Source of the DNA: Benincasa hispida
Taxonomy: Eukaryota; Streptophyta; Magnoliopsida; Cucurbitales; Cucurbitaceae
Direction: 5' to 3'
NCBI RefSeq assembly: GCF_009727055.1
Contig: NC_052354.1
Location: 55,163,382 to 55,227,381, forward strand
DNA length: 64,000 nt
Part shown: piece by piece, positions 11,890-23,060 of the stretch
Position numbering within the stretch: the first letter of the stretch is position 1
Layout of the letters: each line of letters starts with the position of its first letter
The notes under the pieces: generated by a model
What the model was told of the DNA's origin: nothing
Databases searched by the model: none
What the model saw: the letters and a program-made list of their open reading frames with translations, nothing else
Translations under genes and position numbers: made by a program

Positions 11890-12840
11890 AAATGTGTTTG
11901 ATACTATATTTATAAAGCGTAAAATTAGTTTTAGTTATCCACTAAATATTAGAATGATTATAAACTATTATTCGTTAATTTATGAAGATGTTTTATGTTA
12001 AGATCTTTTGTATATTATTATTTTTGTAATATTATATAATTTATAATATATTTTTTAATTTTTAAAAAATAAATTGAGTTTATAATCCGACATATTATAT
12101 TTCTAAAGTTTTTACCTTTATTTAATATAATTGTGCATTTTAAAATTTAGAATTCAAAAGTAAGATATATTGAAAACAGAAAAAAAAAGTTGTTTCCAAA
12201 ATTTGCATGATTTGGATCACATGTTCAAGAATAGTTTTTAGAAGCAAAATCCAGATTGTATGCCAACCTAACTAGTGAATTTGAAAACACAAAAAGATGA
12301 TTTAAGGATTTGTTGGGCAAACTAAAAACAAAAGTTTGAAAACAATGGAGTCAATGAAAACAAAGTTATATTTCATGTTTTCAAGTATGTGTTTGATAGC
12401 AAATTTAGAAATTAAATTTCAATTTAAATAAATTTTCAAAATATGATTGAAAATATATTTAGTTACTCGTTAAATACTAGGTTGGATATAAATCATTACT
12501 AATTAATTTATGAATTTGTTTTATATTAAAATTTTTGTATAATTATTGTTTTGTAATACCATATAATATATTACATATTTTAAATTTAACAAAAATAATT
12601 GAGCTTATGACATGGAATAGTATAATTGTTATTGTTATTTTTTTTATATAATTTTTAATATAATTCTGCATTTTAAAATTTTGAATTCAAAATTTGGCTA
12701 GATTGAAATATAAAAATGTTGTTTTTCAAAATTTGCAGATCACAGAATTCGGAAACAGAATTTAGACTGACTACTAGACATATATTTGCTAAACTCAATG
12801 AATTCGAAAATATAAAACATAATCTAAGTTATCTATTAAG
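11890..12840. repeat. Diverged tandem duplication, unit ~480 bp
   Basis: 11890-12300 and 12387-12840 share an ordered series of landmarks: 'aatgtgtttgata', 'taattaatttatga'-like text, 'attgagttta/attgagctta', 'cattttaaaattt.gaattcaaa' and 'ttccaaaatttgca/tttcaaaatttgca'. Divergence is high. No coding capacity is seen. Confidence 0.55.
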
Positions 12841-12902
12841 CATGCCCTAAATTGCCAACTAAGTTGCCATAAACTTTCGAACTTTGAAGAGATAAGTTAC
12901 CT

Positions 12903-13552
12903 TAGGCTTCATTTGGTAACTATTTCATATATTGCTTTTAGTTTTTTAAAATTAAGCCTATAAACACCTTTCACTTTTAAATTTCTTGGTTTAATATCTA
13001 TCTTTTTTAACCAATATCTTAAAAGTTGAAATACGTAAACACTATTGAGAAATTCTTATAAATAGAAAAATCATAAAAATATTTACACTTCATAGCAAGA
13101 AGTTCAAATAGTGTTTTATACTTTTGGAACTTTTTGCTATAAAATGTAAATATTTTTAAATATTTTTTTATATTTAAAAAAGCCACCTCTAATAATCAAC
13201 TCAACTATGAAAAACAAAAAACTAAGACCCCATGTAGTAACCATTTGGTTTTTTGTATTTGTTTTTCAAAATTAAGCTTATAGACACTATTTTTTTACCG
13301 CCAAATTTATTTCTTATTATCCATATTTTACCAATGATTTAAAAAACCAAACTAAAATTTGATTTTTTTTTTTAAAAAAAGAGTAACTTTTAAAAAAATT
13401 GTTTTTGGAATTTGACTAAGAATTCAATCATTATACTTAAAAGTATACAAATTATTATAAAAAAAAAATACGAAATAGACTTAATTTAAAAAAAAAAATT
13501 AAAAAAAAAACAAATTCTTATCAAACGAAATTTGAATGATTACCAATAAAAA
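12903..13552. mobile_element. Two adjacent copies of a TIR-bearing MITE
   Basis: Each copy starts with a 'tttggtaac/gtagtaaccatttggtttt' type end, continues with 'aaaattaagc.tatagacac', and finishes with sequence approximating the reverse complement of its start ('aaaaaacaaa...'). The boundary between them is near 13228. The same family appears at 1-222, 19275-19450, 52355-52655 and 52855-53034. It encodes no protein. The long AT-rich inverted ends suggest a non-autonomous DNA transposon, superfamily undetermined. Confidence 0.6.
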
Positions 13553-14124
13553 CCTTCAAACTATTTTGCTATACTTATGTCCATAATTATCGAAGTATTA
13601 ACATTAAAAGAAATATTCCTAATAGATCTCTCTGTTTAAAAAAAATAACAAAAACAAAACCTTACTATATATTTATTTAATTGCAGTTATATTGATTTTT
13701 TAGACCAATTGTTGTGTAAAATTTTCACATTTATAATGATCGATTGATGGTTTATGTTTTTTCTTTCCCTCTCTTTTTTTTGCCTTCTTAATTGCCATGT
13801 AAAGAAACTCAAAAGTCAAGAACAAAATCATCCTCAACAACAGTAGTGGAAATCCAACGGTGCAATCAAGACGCCGACCTTAACAATCGCTTCTTTCAAG
13901 CTAGAAGAAGAAATATCCACAAAAACACGTAAAAAATTGCCATGTACAATGATCATTTTATATTATATAGGAATTGTTTGAAGGTCCAACATAAGATGAT
14001 ATATCATAGGTTGGTATATTATCTCATGTTTGGAGGTTCATTATCCTATCTCACCGATTTTAATTGTTTGTAGGCCAATTTTCAGAACGTGTTTCGTATC
14101 TCACCAGCATCTTCCTTTCATGTA
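13553..14124. other. AT-rich non-coding stretch
   Basis: No gene or repeat boundary recognised, apart from a short less AT-rich patch at about 13800-13930. Confidence 0.4.
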
Positions 14125-14350
14125 TCGTATGTCACCATTTATCTCAACCATACTTAATCATACTCGATTATACTCGATCATATTCGATCATGTTTGAATA
14201 TACTCGATCATGTTTGAACATACTCGATTATGCTCAATCGTTCATACTCGATCATACTCAATCATGCTTGAACATACTCGATCATATTCAATCCTCCATA
14301 CTTGATCATGGTTGATCATAGCCGTTGATACTCGATCATACTTTATCATA
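14125..14350. repeat. 'catactcgatcat' minisatellite
   Basis: About fifteen imperfect repeats of a 10-13 base unit ('catactcgat', 'catgtttgaa') run through this block. The open frame at 14064-14315 (repeated Leu-Asp-Tyr/His-Thr) is created by the repeat and is not a gene. Confidence 0.8.
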
Positions 14351-14839
14351 CTCACGTATATTTGCACATTTTCAATATTATGCATTATTAGTTACCTCAT
14401 TTATTAAATCGTCTACCAACTTTAGTAAAAACTGTTCTGATTGTTTGCTGGTTTTATTAATGACTCTTCTAATTGTCTATTGATTTTATTCCACTTGCGT
14501 ATTTCCACTATCTATTCAATCACTTTATTAATGACTCAACCAATTTATTAATTGGATTTAAGTTCATTCATGATGTAAACTTAATATTCTGAGACTAGTT
14601 ATACTTTTTTTTTAAAACATTTGTTGGGCTGTTATTAATGTTTAACAACCACCTCTCTCCCTTCACTTTTCCTATATAACAACATTGGTCTTTCTTTATT
14701 TGCTGAGAACCTCCACTGTTCAATAATTATTTTGCCAATCCGATGAGTTGTTTAACTTCGGTTTCTCCTTCTCTACTTTCTAATGTTTGGTTATGTTATT
14801 TTCATATTATTAAGTTTCTAACTTTTGGTTGTTTGGTGG

Positions 14840-16948
14840 TGAAGGATCTCTTATCGAAGAGTTTCATGAGCGCGTTCGGATCGCTCCAATTTCACAATGA
14901 CCGAAATACAACAATATACATTCAAACGTACAATTATGCAAACGAACAATCAATTAAAGGCATGATTTGAACAGAAATAAACGGAGGGAGAGAGTTTCCA
15001 TACCAGTTGAAGACGTTTTTCAAACTTTAGGACTCAATGCAGCGAAACTTCCACGCGATCTACCAACACCCAACAGAAGCGTTGACTGCAGCAGCACGCA
15101 CAATCGTAAGATCACGAATGCAACGAGGACGACACCACTAGAAAATAGCCCCGGGTATTATCAGAGTGAAAACCCAAAGCGTGGTCTTTGGTGAATTTGG
15201 TAGAGGAAGGAGGAAGCACGGATCATGTAGGCGATAAGTAAGTGGGAGGGAATGCGCTATCGTATAGCAAAATTCTTATTGTTTAGGAGAAGCTACACGA
15301 TTGTGTAGATTTTACTGAATGATCATTTAGGAAAAGGTATACGATCGTTTAGCTAACACGACATACTATACGATCGTTTAGGGAAGCTATCTGATTGTTT
15401 AGAACTTAGTGTGCGATCATTTAGGCGCGAGGTGGACGATTGTCTAGGCGCAAAGCAACTATCATATAGGCTCTCGAAATACTTAAGCGGTCATTTTTTA
15501 CGATTCATCAGTGCGCTCCTCTCTTTTTTCTTTTGGACGAGCGATTCAAAATGAAAACCATTTTCATTTTAATTCATCGATTACAATAACCGACACATTC
15601 CCACTAACCCACGTACGAACTTGATTTTTGAGTTAATTATTATATAATTAACCAACTAAAATATTAATAAATATAATCATATTATATTTTTAACTTATAG
15701 TTTGATATCGCATATCTACTATAGTATTTTCTCCTCTACTTCATATAAATCATATCTATATCTATACATTTAGCCAATTATATCATATATAATTAACCAA
15801 TCCAATTATATCATATATAATCGAACTTCCTCTTGTCAATTTGAATATTTCAAATTAACCCAAATACGAATTCTCGACTTAATCCAAGCTACCCAGGGGA
15901 CCTAATGGAACTGTGGCTCGAAGCTCTAACGATCCGTGAATAGCTGACTAAACTCTTTAGCCACGAGATCCACCATCCGTTAACTGTCAGGCATTCCACT
16001 AAAGACCAACAGCTGAACTCTTCTTACCACAGATATATTTCTGTGTCCATCGGATATAACCAATCATGAGTACGATGACCCTTCACAGATGCTCGTAAGT
16101 ACAACTGGGCCAAATTAAACCCGTTTTTGTCCCTATAGTTAACATCCTAGTCCTTAAAGTACCACTGATTCCTCTAATGAACAATACAACATAGTCCAAC
16201 TATGTGTGAACACCTCTCGGGCCAAGAGAAGGTGTGTGGCGCCACATCGTTCAAGGCCCGGAACCAGCCCTTAAGGAAGCTATTTATCTACTTACCCCTG
16301 GCTCGGGGAATGAGTGAACTCCATCTTGTGTAGCTAAGTTCCCAACTCCCAAATCAGACGAATCCCCAAAATAGTAGGTTTGAATTGGCGACCTGGCCAC
16401 TCGCACCCATACAAATCAAAGGACCGCCCTCAATGGCAAGAGTTCTCACTCACTCAGGATTGAGATCATGTTACCTATGGTCATCCAAGTGAAGTGGGGT
16501 CTCTATCATGAACGGTGTTATATAACGAGACATTAACACTTTGTGGTCAAGTTTTATACAAACTCTTCGTATAAGACGCCTCCGCTCGCATATCCCCAAC
16601 ACGAATGATCAGGATCATAATTTGTGACAAGTCACAACACTTGTGACCATTAAGCGGGCCGCATCCATAGCTTTACTAGGATGGGGTTTCCCTCCTATAT
16701 CCATATACTACAGATCATTTTAGTTATCACCCAAGACATGATCCACTTGTATGTCACCACATACATGCTTGAGTCACATACAGATAATCAGGGATTTTAT
16801 GTTTATTGGTTTGTGGTAAAGCAACTAAAACAAGCAACTGAACAAAATACAAGAGGTGAAGTAGATATCATATATTATACAACACAAACGTTCGTATAAA
16901 CTGTTTACAAACTACAAGACACAAGACTTTAGGGCATCAACCCCAACA
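14840..16948 (-). mobile_element. Solo LTR of a Ty1/copia retrotransposon, complete with target-site duplication
   Basis: On the - strand the block starts TGTTGGGGTTGATGCCC at 16948 and ends ...GATCCTTCA at 14840, the standard TG...CA ends. It is flanked on both sides by the identical 5 bases GGTGG (14835-14839 and 16949-16953), as expected of a copia-type insertion. Length is 2109 bp. No internal copia coding region adjoins it, so the element has been reduced to one LTR, presumably by recombination between its two LTRs. Related LTR sequence is found at 53979-54932, 60281-61349 and 62435-64000. A cluster of 'acgatcgtttag' motifs lies at 15277-15480. The short frames at 14743-15194 and 16681-16899 are internal to the LTR. 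Confidence 0.9.
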
Positions 16949-16953
16949 GGTGG

Positions 16954-18440
16954 GTGGTAGGGTGCCTCATTATGTTTTGATCCGGCAACCCGTGGACTCC
17001 ATCTATATCGTACTTTATAGAAGTAATATAGATACTTTTCTATTCGAACTAGTTCTCTTCCTACGTTATAAGTATTTCTAGATATTTTATAACTTCTTTT
17101 TATTGTTTTGTTATGCAGCCCAAACTAATACGGAATATTCAATTAGTTTGAGGTTGGTGTGTTACTTTTTTTTTGTATTCCCCTATATTTTATGTCAGTT
17201 GTATTTTTTGGTGTTATTAATTTTAGTGTGTTACTTATGCAATGGATATATTACACGGATTGTTTGACATTTTTTGTGTTATTAATTTCATTTTTTATTT
17301 TTTTATGAGTATTTGCATTGTCTTCATTTATTTTTAATGTTTACACGTTTTTTAATATTGAAGTTACCTAAGTTACCCAAGTTACCTAAGTTACCTTACA
17401 AAAGTGTGAGATTTTTATTTTTAGAAGATTGAACAATAAAAATATAGCTTAATTAATTAATAAATATAAATATATTACTTAGACTTAATAAATTTCAGTA
17501 ATTAATATAATCATTTTCAATTATTTTAATATAAATTATCAATGTAAACATTTTTAATTATTTTAATATAAAATTAAACTACATGCTATATCTCATAATA
17601 TAGGGTTTTATTAAAATGTTTCATATTTTTCAATTATGAAACTACAAGCATAGTCTTTAGATTATGAATAAATTAAATTCTTAATTTAATAATTTTTAAC
17701 TATTAAAAATGGTTAAATTATAAATATAGAAGAAAGTTATAATTTGGTCACTATAGTTTCAAAAGTTAGAATTTAGTTCATGGGATTTGATAAAACTTTA
17801 TAAATAGTTCACATGGTTTGATAAATCACTCCTAAATATTCAAATCATAAAGATTATTTAGGAAGATTTTGTTGAAGAATAAATTTTAGATATATACCAT
17901 GAGGATTAAATTATATATTTCTCCTATTTATATAGCAAATATCAATTTACATACCTAAATTTGGAGGTTCGTATCAATTTAAATCCTGAACTTTTACAAG
18001 TGTGTCGATTTACACCTATCTCAAAATTTTAGTCGATCAATGATCATGTGAAACTTACAATTTAAGTCAATTAAACTTCTAAATTTTCATAAACCAATCA
18101 ATTTAGACTCTTCATTACGATTACCTTTGAAAATCATTCATGCATTAGTTCTCAAACGTGTGTAGACTTTTTCAAATATCGATTTCACAAGATAGACGAT
18201 TAAAGTAAATGCATTGATAATTTTCAAAGAAAAATTTGCCCAAGACTATAATCTGTTTGTGAAAGTTTAGGGGTTTAATTGATATAGTTATAAGTTTCAA
18301 GCGAGATTTTTCCAAATAGAACATAACAAAGAGTGTAAAGTGATAACATACAAACGTTTAAGATTTAAATTGATACAAACCTTAAAATATATTTTCTTTT
18401 AAAAAATAAATTAAACAATAGAAAACTCCGAAAGTACCTT
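16954..18440. other. AT-rich intergenic stretch upstream of NINJA
   Basis: Contains a short tandem run of 'agttacctaagttaccc' at 17363-17398 and otherwise AT-rich sequence with no gene recognised. Confidence 0.5.
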
Positions 18441-18544
18441 TTTTTTTTTTTATTTATATACTGATATATATAATAATTTTATTAAAGGAGAAAGATTAGA
18501 AAAGAATAAATCCGAAGAAAAGCAAAGACGGGACAAACAATGGT

Positions 18545-18550
18545 CACGTG
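18545..18550. promoter_or_regulatory. G-box (CACGTG) near the putative NINJA start region
   Basis: A perfect CACGTG palindrome lies about 100 bases upstream of the likely leader exon. G-boxes bind bHLH factors such as MYC2 and also bZIPs. Its use here is inferred from position only; a six-base site can occur by chance. Confidence 0.3.
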
Positions 18551-18639
18551 CTGAAAAGAAGGGGACCGAGCGAAAAAAAGAGAAAGGAAAAAAAAAACCC
18601 TGAAAAAAGAGAGGAAAAAAAGGGATGAAACATTTCTCG

Positions 18640-18720
18640 CAGTTGCAGATTGCCGAAATTTCCACGGCTGCTTCTCTCTGTTCAAGTCGCCATGGCTGAA
18701 GCCTTAGGGTTTCCATTTAA
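18640..18720 (+). other. NINJA: Probable non-coding first exon (5' UTR) of NINJA
   Basis: A short GC-richer, TC-rich segment with a CCATGGC context at 18689-18695 is followed by 'ttaaggttttcc', a possible donor, and then a long T-rich stretch typical of a plant intron. A strong acceptor ('tatatactgcag') ends at 20922, 197 bases before the coding ATG. I infer a leader intron of about 2.2 kb joining the two. The exact first-exon ends and transcription start cannot be read from sequence alone. Confidence 0.45.
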
Positions 18721-19274
18721 GGTTTTCCTATGGTCTATTTTTTTCTCTCATGTGTTTGCTTATAGCTTGAACTCTTGCGGTAGTTGCCTCTGGCTTGGCC
18801 TGTAGATTTTCATTTATTATCTTCAAGGATTTCGAGTACTTTCGGAATATGTTAAGATTTTAAAGTTGAATTCTGTTTTCTCTTTTTGTTGTTGCTTTGG
18901 GTTCTTAAGTTTTTTATCCGTCTAGATTTCCTCCCCTGTGATACTGAATTTTGATGTATTTTGTGAAAATTTTGAGTCGTCTTTGCATATCGGTGTTAGG
19001 GGAAATTAAGAGATGTTATTATAAAAAGGAACTTCATCAGATTGATGTTATATAGATGTTGAAATCTTTGGATTTATTAAAGATAGCTGGGACAATCCTT
19101 GCATTATACTCGTGACATACCCCACACCAATTTTTTGAGGAGACTTTGCCGACCAAGTGGTCTGGTTTGATACACAATAAGGTATCAATTTAGTTTTTCT
19201 TTTTCTTTTTGATATTTATGCTCGTTTCATCTCAAATTTTAATTTATGGATTTCATCTTTGTTAAAGAAAAACT

Positions 19275-19450
19275 TAAAACAAGTTTTTGAAATTTACTCT
19301 TTTTTTAATTTTCAATATTTGGCTTAGTTTTTTAAAACATTAGTAGAATGTAGATAACAAAATGTAGAAAGTTGTGGGTAGAAGTAGTGTTTATAGACTT
19401 AGTTTTTAAAAACCAAGAACAAAAAACCAAATGGTTACTACACAGCTCCT
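19275..19450. mobile_element. MITE copy (partial, inverted) in the NINJA leader intron
   Basis: Carries 'gtttatagacttagttttt' and the end 'aaaaaaccaaatggttact' shared with the family at 12903-13552. One end is weak. No coding capacity. Confidence 0.5.
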
Positions 19451-19548
19451 AAATTATTAAGTTTTATATGGGGCTTGAGCTCACATTTTGAAGCATATCT
19501 TCAAACATCACAACTCTTACCACAAGGATGCCATTGGGGATATTGGAA

Positions 19549-20138
19549 CCTAAAAGCACAGACACTTTAGTTTAGCTAGTGTGTCCGTGTTCGACACATG
19601 GTGGACACTTGGACATTTCGACACTTGTTGGACACGTATCTGACACTCGTTAGTGCAATAAATGTGTTAGACACTAGTTGTACAAAGTCAAAATAGGACT
19701 AATATTTGGTAGACATGCATCAAATACTTCTTAAATATACTAAGTCAACACTTCGACACTTGTTGGACACGTATCAGACACTCGTTAGTGCAGGAGATGT
19801 ATTAGACATTAGTTGTACAAAATCAAAATAGGACCAACATTTGATAAACATACATCAAATATTTCTTACATGTACTAAGTCAACACATATATGATAAAAA
19901 TAATAAAATTTGAGAGCGAAATACATCAAACTAATTTTTTAAGCATAGAAATGAATAGACTCATTAACTTTGAATTTCCTTCCTATTTAAAAATGCTATC
20001 TAGTTCAAAAAATGCATGTTTTAATAAATGTGTCCTTGTCGTGTTCGTGTCCTAAATTCTTAAAAAATCTTGTGTCGCATGTTGCCATATCAGTGTCATG
20101 TCGTATCCATGTCGCGTATCTGTATCCGTGCTTCTTAG
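19549..20138. mobile_element. Small TIR transposon (hAT-like by target duplication) in the NINJA leader intron
   Basis: The left end reads CCTAAAAGCACAGACAC and the reverse complement of the right end reads CTAAGAAGCACGGATAC, an imperfect terminal inverted repeat. 'attggaa' flanks it on both sides (19542-19548 and 20139-20145), extending to a near-match of 8 bases, which fits the hAT superfamily. Inside is a tandem duplication of about 130 bp ('cgacacttgttggacacgta' at about 19619 and 19750). No transposase is encoded, so it is non-autonomous. Similar 'gtgtcc/gacac' sequence occurs at 34380-34870 in the glyoxalase intron. Confidence 0.6.
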
Positions 20139-20952
20139 ATTGGAATCTTTGTGATGAAACATCTGTTTTGGAAGTTCTATTGGTTTTTTCTTCCCTGCAT
20201 CTCGGACTAGCAGGTTTTAACATAAACCAGAACTAGGATGAAGGTATTCTAAGTGTCCTCTGTATTTGGCTTGGTGATCTTTCTGGACATTGAACTGAAG
20301 GCACCTTTTCTCTCTCGATTATTGTTCTTTTTCAATTTTAATGTATGGTTGGCTTCTCTATCCAATATAGAAACGAGCATTGTCGTTGCTAATTGCATTT
20401 GCAGCAGATTTCTTGGTGTTTCTGTTATTGGTATTTAGGGGGTGCATAATATATTGTGGGGAACTATGTCAATGTTACCTATGAAAGATGTGATTTTCTA
20501 GAGTGATAGACCTTGGTTTTGGATTGCATGACGAAGATCATGCAATGTTTGTTGTGATATGTAAGTTTGATTTAACTGTTAGAATGGAGTTTATAATGAA
20601 GACAAAATTGTTATTCAAAATTCTAAAAACACATAGAAGGGTTCTTGCAGAGTTCATCTTAAAACTCACTCTAATATTATCAATTATGATAATTTAACTT
20701 TGTGTTCTGACTTACTGGTATCATATGAGATACAATTGCAAATTGTTTGAATGATATACAGTAATTTTATAATTAAGTAGTCGCACGTTTGTAGTCTGTT
20801 AGTTGGAAGTACTTCATTTACAATTGTTTTCTGTTCTTCTTTTGGGTCGACTTTCTATTCACGTTTTATTACTGGGGTAGACTTGAATTGATGAATTTAT
20901 ATGTTGTTCCTATATACTGCAGGTAATTGCATACGGTCATTAACTGCACTAG

Positions 20953-21045
20953 ATGTCGCATGGGAGATTTATTCCATTTGATATTTTTCCGTCTATCCGT
21001 GATAAGATTGAATTCTCTGAGGATTATAGATCTATTAGCGTCTAG
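20953..21045 (+). promoter_or_regulatory. Upstream ORF (30 codons) in the NINJA leader
   Basis: ATG at 20953 opens a 30-codon frame (starting MSHGRFIPFDIF) that ends with TAG at 21043-21045, 74 bases before the main ATG. It lies downstream of the inferred leader acceptor (20922), so it should be in the mature mRNA. Upstream ORFs of this length often reduce translation of the main frame. I have no evidence that this peptide is conserved. Confidence 0.5.
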
Positions 21046-21082
21046 AGGGCAATATTTGTACAGAAACCAGGACTGAGAGTGT

Positions 21083-21111
21083 ATGTCTTACCGATGTCAA
21101 TGAACTTATAG
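21083..21111 (+). promoter_or_regulatory. Two very short overlapping upstream ORFs
   Basis: ATG at 21083 gives six codons (stop 21101-21103) and ATG at 21094 gives five codons (stop 21109-21111). Both end just before the NINJA start codon at 21120, so scanning ribosomes meet three upstream AUGs within 170 bases. Confidence 0.5.
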
Positions 21112-21119
21112 TTCAAAAA

Positions 21120-22781
21120 ATGGAGAATGAGGATGGGCTTGAGCTTAGCTTGGGTCTATCCCTGGGTGGAGGTTCTGTCAAGTCTAAAGGTAAAATTACT
21201 AGCTCCTCAGGTGCAAACCCTGAGGAAAGCGATAGAGGCAATAAATTGGTTGATGATTTCAAGAATTTTCTTCATGGAGATAATCAGAGGCAAGAATCAG
21301 ACACTGGATCTTTCCAGAGTAATTCAATTCCATCTAAAGATAATTTTTTCAATGACCTGTCCAAGGTCGGTGTAGATGGAGACTCTTCTATCGATTTGAA
21401 GAGGAAAGGAACCTGGATTGAAAGTAATTATGTAGAAGCTGAGGATGAAAATCTGCCAGAAATCGGCAATAAGCGGAAGTTGTTGTTCATGGAAATGAAC
21501 AGTCAAAAGAAGCAGGAAAAAGAATCTCATCATGTTGATTTACATGAAAAAGGAAGGGCATCATACATTTCCTCTACCGAAGATGGTTCAACTGCTGAAA
21601 AAGGAGATGTAGTAGAGTCTAGAGCTGAAGATTCAACATCAAGGCTATCATCGAAACATGATGATAGCTCCAAACAATGTGTAGGAGAGACTACTCTGCC
21701 TAAGGGTTCAAAGGATCTCTGTGGATTTTCTGATTCAGGTGCTGTAGATTTAAGTAGGCAGAAAAGGTTTAACAGTTCATCAGTAGGAGTTTCGAACTCT
21801 GTGCAAGCCATGAATATGCATAATGCGCCTTTCCCTTTATCAGTCAAGGATACCAACACTCTTGGTGCACCCAGTACATCTGGTCATTTGCAAATTGGTA
21901 TGCAGCACGTGCGACCTACTGTCAATGGTGACCGATCAGGGGCTGAACATGTAAACCCTCGAAACTTGCCTCTTATGGCTGGCATTTCACCGCTTCAGAT
22001 TTCAGCAATGGACAAAGATAAGTCATGGGGGTTGGTTTCTCATCCTCAAATGGTCCATCATCCCCATGGTGGCGGTGGTGCATCAACTAGCTCAGGTATA
22101 GACATGATTTCAGACCATTGCATGTTATTATTTCAACCGATATTACGAATAAGTTATTATAAATATATTTTAGGTTCTGCTCTTATGGTTTATCGACCAA
22201 AATTCCAATTGACGATGCTTCTTCCTGTAAATTGTTTGCTAAGATGATTACTTATACTTGTGCCGTCTGTATTTGTATGCATAGCTCCTGCGCGAGTAAT
22301 TGGACATTTTTCATCCGACGGTTTGTTGTATGGTGGGAGGGTGACCGAACATACCAAAGGTGATAGCAAACAGCCCGTCGTGGAAGAGGGTTCCTCTTCT
22401 CGAGCAGAGCAGGCAAAAGGAAGCAGCCCCAACATGAATGCAAAAGACATATTGGAACGGTCGAAAGCAGCCGGTGTCTCCCTTGATTTTCCAGCTATAA
22501 AGCCAGGCATTGCTGCAGACATTGAATTTGGAGGATGTGGTTCATACCCAAACCTTCCATGGGTTTCCACCACTGCTCCGGGCCCTGCAGGTAAGACAAT
22601 CTCTGGTGTAACATATAGATATAATGCAAACCAGATTAAGATTGTTTGTGCTTGCCATGGTACTCACTTGTCTCCTGAAGAGTTCATTCGACATGCCAGC
22701 AACGAGAATTTTAGCGCACAGAATGACAATGGTCCCGCAACGATTCCAAACAAAAATCCTGCTGCCTCGGCACAAAGCTGA
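21120..22781 (+). CDS. NINJA: NINJA (Novel Interactor of JAZ) family transcriptional adaptor
   Basis: Nuclear adaptor that links JAZ repressors to TOPLESS co-repressors in jasmonate signalling. Coding exons are 21120-22095 and 22285-22781: a GT-AG intron of 189 bp, a split codon G|CT, and a 490-residue product. Residues 7-15 form an EAR motif (LELSLGLSL), which recruits TOPLESS. Lys/Arg-rich patches (KRKGTW, NKRKLLF) could act in nuclear import. The C-terminal domain at about 428-464 contains ISGVTYRYNANQIKIVCACH followed by SPEEFIRHAS, the JAZ-binding module. This matches NINJA better than the related AFP proteins, whose C domain differs. The middle is Ser-rich and poorly conserved, as usual. 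The intron is in frame with the exons but contains stops; retention would truncate the protein at 22247 and remove the JAZ-binding domain. An alternative acceptor at 22173 leads to the same stop. Function is inferred from the family. Confidence 0.93.
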
Positions 22782-23060
22782 TTTGATAAACATCCACATT
22801 ATTTACGACTTCACTTGAACAAGATCTGTTCTATAAGTTGTACATCTAATCCTTAAATTCTAAGGATTGTTTGCTTAGAATGAAAATATTGGAGTCGCAG
22901 AAGGGAAAGAAAAGAGAGAAGTGGCTGGTAGACATGGTTTTGCAGGCACCGTTTGTAATTTATTTACTCGTACGATAAGGTAAGCTGATGGTGTTCAAGT
23001 ATTTTTCTATGTATTTATAATTTGATTATGTATTATAATTCTCATCGTTAAATAGTCGCA
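22782..23060 (+). other. NINJA: Probable NINJA 3' UTR
   Basis: The sequence after the stop keeps a mixed base composition to about 23000, then becomes T-rich with 'gtatttataatttg' and 'tattataattctc', plausible polyadenylation surroundings. The end is not determinable. Confidence 0.4.

Noticed and set aside
14743..15194. Two consecutive 75-codon frames
   Set aside because: Both overlap the solo copia LTR, which is non-coding; the codons match other LTR copies only as DNA.
18450..18716. Antisense frames of 88 and 67 codons over the NINJA leader
   Set aside because: They are antisense to the probable first exon and pyrimidine/purine-rich, with Phe/Ser-rich low-complexity peptides and no family resemblance.
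21324..21859. Antisense frames of 69 and 109 codons within NINJA exon 1
   Set aside because: They overlap a well-supported coding exon on the other strand and show no recognisable domain.
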